Below, piece after piece: positions 60,399-64,000 of a DNA stretch of 64,000 nucleotides. The DNA is taken from positions 1 through 64,000 of the forward strand of contig QKWP01000345.1 in the NCBI GenBank assembly GCA_003550325.1, in the 5' to 3' direction. Every line of letters begins with the position of its first letter. The stretch's first letter is position 1. A program made the position numbers and the translations under genes. The notes under the pieces were generated by a model that ran no database searches, was not told the origin of the DNA, and saw only the letters and a program-made list of their open reading frames with translations. This stretch comes from Gigaspora rosea. Its lineage: Eukaryota > Glomeromycota > Glomeromycetes > Diversisporales > Gigasporaceae.

Positions 60399-61362
60399 GT
60401 CCGGTGCGAAAATGATGATACACCAAAACTAAAAGTTATTTTTGTCTATATATAAAGTTCTTCAATTTTAAGTATTTATTTATAATTTTTTTATGTCAAA
60501 TAAAGGAAGATCTAAGCTATATTTTGATATAATTTTTATTATTATTTTATAGTGAATTTATTTTATTATAAATTTTTTTATAAATCCAATTTTTTAAAAA
60601 AAAAATTGAAAAAAATTTTTATTTTTAAAAAAATTATATTTTCGCCATCTTTATAAGCTTGTACTACGCATGTGCATTGCCATGCATATGCTAAATATAT
60701 AGTTAAAATTTTAGCTTAATTGAATTAGTAGTTGTTAAAATATAAATAAAAACTAATTTACTATAACAAAGTTATCAAATTGCTATATATAGTAATTTTA
60801 TATATAGTAATTATCATTAAATTTTTAAAAATTTATATTTTAACAACTACTAATGCAATTAAGCTAAAATTTTAACCACATATTTAGCATATATTTAACA
60901 ATGTACTTGTAAATATAAACTTATAAAATTGTAAATTGGCAACAAAAATATATTTTTTTTAAAAGGAACTTTTTTGCTTTTTTTTAAAAAAATACTAAAT
61001 TTTAAACAAATTATTTTACAACAAAATGTCTATTAAAATATAATAGATATTATATTAAAAGATAGTTTAGAACTTGTTTTATTTAGTATAAAAAAATTAT
61101 AGATAGATAATAATTAAATTAAAAAACTTTAATATATCGATAATATTAAATTTTTAATTTTAGTATATATTTTAGTATTAAACAAATTGAAAAAATAAGT
61201 AATTAACAAAATTTTTTATAGAAATAAAATTTTTTAATAAAATTTACATAAAAATATTTCTCAAAACATATATTATAAATAAATTATTTAAATAGTTATA
61301 TTAAATTTTAAAAAAAATTTTTATTATGAATAGATTGGTGTATCTATCTTTTTGCACCGGAC
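60399..61362. mobile_element. TIR element family B, copy 2 (964 bp)
   Basis: Ends GTCCGGTGCGAAAATGATGA and, reversed, GTCCGGTGCAAAAAGATAGA. The interior is collinear with 32798-33732 (GTCTATATATAAA, GTTAAAATTTTAGCTTAATT and others). Non-coding. Confidence 0.8.
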
Positions 61363-63571
61363 AATATCATTTTAATAAAATTAGAAAACGAAAAATTTTG
61401 CTAAGATTACATGTTAATAAATATATACGAAAGAAATTATCACATAATATTAGAGAACGGTAATGTGGAATAAATATGATGTTTATCATTAATAAATTTG
61501 AATTTATTAAGGGTTTAATAGGAAAATAAAATTATTAGTGAATTAATTGCTATTTTTTAAGCTTTTAATTTGAATTGAACTCTATTTCTATCTCAACCTT
61601 TATCAAGATGATTTGGTATTTAGCTTACGGAAATAACTTTGTTATTAGTATTTTAATAACTAAAATAAAGATTATGTAGATAAGAGTATTAGCTTAAATT
61701 TTTGCATTACTAGGATATTTAGATTTATATCTTACATATGTATAATTTTCCTTTTTTTGATTATTTCAAAATTTAGAGTTTATGTATAGTTAATATGTGA
61801 CCAGAAGTATGAGAATAGTAAAAGTAATATCTTTTAAGTGAAGTTTTGGGGTTAACGGTTATTTTTTATAATTCTCGCACAGTACTTATAGATTTATTTC
61901 GAATTTAGTAAGTTTCTATAGTGATTTTATTGTACGGGTTAATACCAGTGTCTTTATGTTGATTTTGCAAAATATTTTTTTTGTGGGAGTAATGATTTTC
62001 GTTTATTCGCTTTAAGAAGAATTAAGATTTTCACATATAATATGCATGTAGATCAAGCTTTATGGTGCAAAGCTGACGTTACGATTATTAATTATGTATG
62101 ATGCAAAATGACGTCAATAACCAATTGTATAATTCGAGACAGTGAGAATTTGTCTAGTGTAAGTTATAGCCATTACTGTATAAAATATATATATATTTTT
62201 TTCAATTACCAGTATGACCATGTTTATTGTATAATATGGAATGTAGTATGGATGCTGATTTTTATAAAAATTCTATTTTTGTAAAAGTAATTTTTGGAAA
62301 GAGTTAAAATTTTGAATGGTAAACGTTAATTATGACATTATATCTTTAACATGTAATTATTACGATAAAGTATTTTGAATTTGTGACTATTATTAATGCG
62401 AAATTATTGAATATTCATATGATTGTTGGATTGGTAATTTTTTGATTAATGTCGTAACATGACATCATTGTTAATGATCGAATGTAATATTGAAGTAATA
62501 TTAATTTCATGATGGTAAAGATTATTAATTCAAAAATTATTTTTAAATATTTTGAAACCTGCAATATTTCGAAATACATTGTGAAATATTTCGAAATATA
62601 TTGCATATGCGAAATTGGAATTTTACATTTTCGTCGCAGTTTCATTGTTTATGAGATGTTGCGCAGTCATCTTATTTATATATGCAGTGACAACGCTACT
62701 TATTCGGGCCTTATAATAATCTTTTTAATTTGTCGATTGTATGCAGTTATGTTAATATAGAAGATAGATATTTTGTTTTACTTACTGCTTTTTGTATATA
62801 TTTTATTATATGACGATGTTTATTATATTACTCAATATAGATTGTTTTGTTATATGTTGTGATCGTGCAGTTTAATACCATATAGTTGCTTTAGTTCACA
62901 ATATTATGCTAACTTTTATAATATTAATACTGGTTAATACTGGTTAATAATGGCGTAAAGGTTTTAGCTATACTGATTAAGCCTGTTTTATCTTTAATTT
63001 AGCGAAATAGTGTTCAAACTTTATGTTATTAAATTATTCCAAATACCATTTACATGATATGTATTGAATTTTACTGTTTTAAAATCTTGATATTTGATAA
63101 ATTTTAAGTAATGCACTTATAACATAATTAGATCGTATAAATACATGCTTTTAATAGGGGAAATATGCATGATTATATCTTAGTAAATATAAGAATTCAG
63201 AGATACACATGTTTATGAAATAGATCATAAATTTATATATTTTATAAAATTATACACAAATACTTTAACGCTATTAATGAAGTATGGGTTATATATAGAA
63301 GTATTTAATATTAGGTATGTAGAGTTTTTAAAAAAATATTGTTATTTGTTTTTTTATAAATTTATTGATAGATAGTATAGAATACGATAGAATGATACAT
63401 TTATTTATAAGAGAGAGAAATTTTAGATAATTTGGTAGTAAGCTGTATTATTCTGTTAGCGATAAGAAGATGAGGTTGTTGCAAGAATATATTATACGTG
63501 TATAGGTAGGTGTTAAAAAGGAATTAGAGTAATTTGTAATGCATTATAGAGGATTTTATGATTAATAAATG
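61363..63571. other. AT-rich DNA between Helitron parts
   Basis: No gene. An ATTTCGAAATATATTG palindromic repeat lies at 62550-62610, so ORFs overlap on both strands there. Confidence 0.5.
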
Positions 63572-64000
63572 TTATCTATTTAAAGGTAATGGTTCTTGAG
63601 CTTTGAATTCAAGTCGATTATATTCTTCAATCATTGATTGATCAGTAATAAATGCATTACGATCAAGTGTGTGTATTTTTATATGCTCCCATTTGGTACA
63701 ATGACTTAAAGCAACATAAGCTTGTCCAGATTCAAAAATTTGATTATCTAAATTTGAGGATACATCAGGGAGAGTTAATTCTTGTGTTTTATGAACTGTG
63801 AGAGCAAAAGCATTTTTTATTGGATATTGTATATGATTAGCAGGAACACTATTAAGATAAAAGTGGTGTGTATATTTGGTAAAAGAAACATTAATAATAG
63901 CTCCTTCAATACAAAAGCTAACATAAATAAGGCCAGTTTGTAAGTCAAGATCTGTTACAACACCTATAGTACCATTGGCTATTCCATATCTGTACTGTGA
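63572..64000 (-). CDS. PIF1-like helicase C-terminus (partial, 5' end outside window)
   Basis: 142 residues in one open frame to the TAA at 63572-63574. It starts in SQYRYGIANGTIGVVTDLDL, matching the NGTxGxV motif of PIF1-family helicases. Later come NAFALTVHKTQELTLPDV (the usual HKxQGxTL motif, with Glu for Gly) and GQAYVALSHCTKWEHIKI (usual AYVALSR motif). It ends soon after in a short hydrophilic tail, as in PIF1 and Helitron RepHel proteins. PIF1 enzymes unwind DNA 5'-3'; in Helitrons this domain follows a Rep HUH nuclease that would lie beyond 64000. A free PIF1-like gene is the alternative, since this family is expanded in Rhizophagus. No lesion in the visible part. Confidence 0.85.
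   Translation of the reverse strand, partial: SQYRYGIANGTIGVVTDLDLQTGLIYVSFCIEGAIINVSFTKYTHHFYLNSVPANHIQYPIKNAFALTVHKTQELTLPDVSSNLDNQIFESGQAYVALSHCTKWEHIKIHTLDRNAFITDQSMIEEYNRLEFKAQEPLPLNR

Larger units (their letters stand above)
60004..64000 (-). mobile_element. Helitron 3' portion (runs off window)
   Basis: Read on the minus strand: helicase C-terminus (64000-63572), about 3.5 kb non-coding DNA, then GGCGGC-GAA-GCCGCC hairpin, ACATGATCATGT and CTAG ending at 60004, followed by T. The empty site at about 18748 shows insertion between A and T, as known for Helitrons. Linking the helicase to this terminus rests on strand and order. The TIR element at 60399-61362 lies inside. Confidence 0.6.

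Noticed and set aside
62415..62760. Opposing 76- and 83-codon ORFs
   Set aside because: Mirror-image products of the self-complementary ATTTCGAAAT repeat.

Overview
The window looks like nuclear DNA of an arbuscular mycorrhizal fungus close to Rhizophagus (Glomeromycotina). It is very AT-rich and mostly repeats. The genes have many short GT-AG introns. Several coding remnants belong to families known to be expanded in Rhizophagus: protein kinases with a CxxC...CxxC N-terminus and an HxDLHSGNIL catalytic loop, Sel1 and TPR repeats, Brinker/pogo-type DNA-binding ORFs and PIF1-like helicases. The species call is inference. No rRNA, tRNA, CRISPR or bacterial-style gene was seen.

Layout. 1-14.7 kb is gene-free and packed with foldback and terminal-inverted-repeat (TIR) elements. 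These include a three-level nest (hAT-like in pogo-like in an older repeat, 6.4-8.0 kb) and a 2.4-kb long-TIR element with a GC-richer core (9.1-11.5 kb). 14.76-16.63 kb holds an intact 8-exon gene for a two-membrane-span protein with many N-glycosylation sequons. 20.57-22.75 kb (minus) holds an intact 14-exon secreted GH27 alpha-galactosidase with an altered substrate-binding residue. 26.4-29.2 kb holds a broken Sel1 array and a kinase pseudogene split by a 751-bp insertion. 30-35 kb is repeats. 35.8-40.9 kb is a decayed, 5'-truncated Ty3/gypsy element. 41-50 kb is repeats, a zinc-finger-type pseudogene and a nested long-TIR element. 50.4-51.3 kb is the 5' half of a pogo-like element with its Brinker-type DNA-binding ORF. 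52.25-54.35 kb is a satellite made of decayed TPR-coding units, followed by a Helitron-like end.

55.4-59.6 kb carries two convergent paralogous kinase genes. One keeps the catalytic residues and the other has lost both catalytic aspartates, so it is a predicted pseudokinase. 60.0-64.0 kb (minus) reads as the 3' part of a Helitron: a PIF1-like helicase C-terminus cut by the window end, then a hairpin plus CTAG terminus. The insertion point of that terminus is confirmed by an unoccupied copy of the target repeat at 18.75 kb.

How the parts relate. Only five coding regions look usable: the membrane protein, GH27, the kinase, the pseudokinase and the helicase C-terminus. GH27 would act outside the cell or in the secretory path. 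The kinase pair could form a signalling or regulatory pair, which is inference. All coordinates, exon joins and translations were read by eye.
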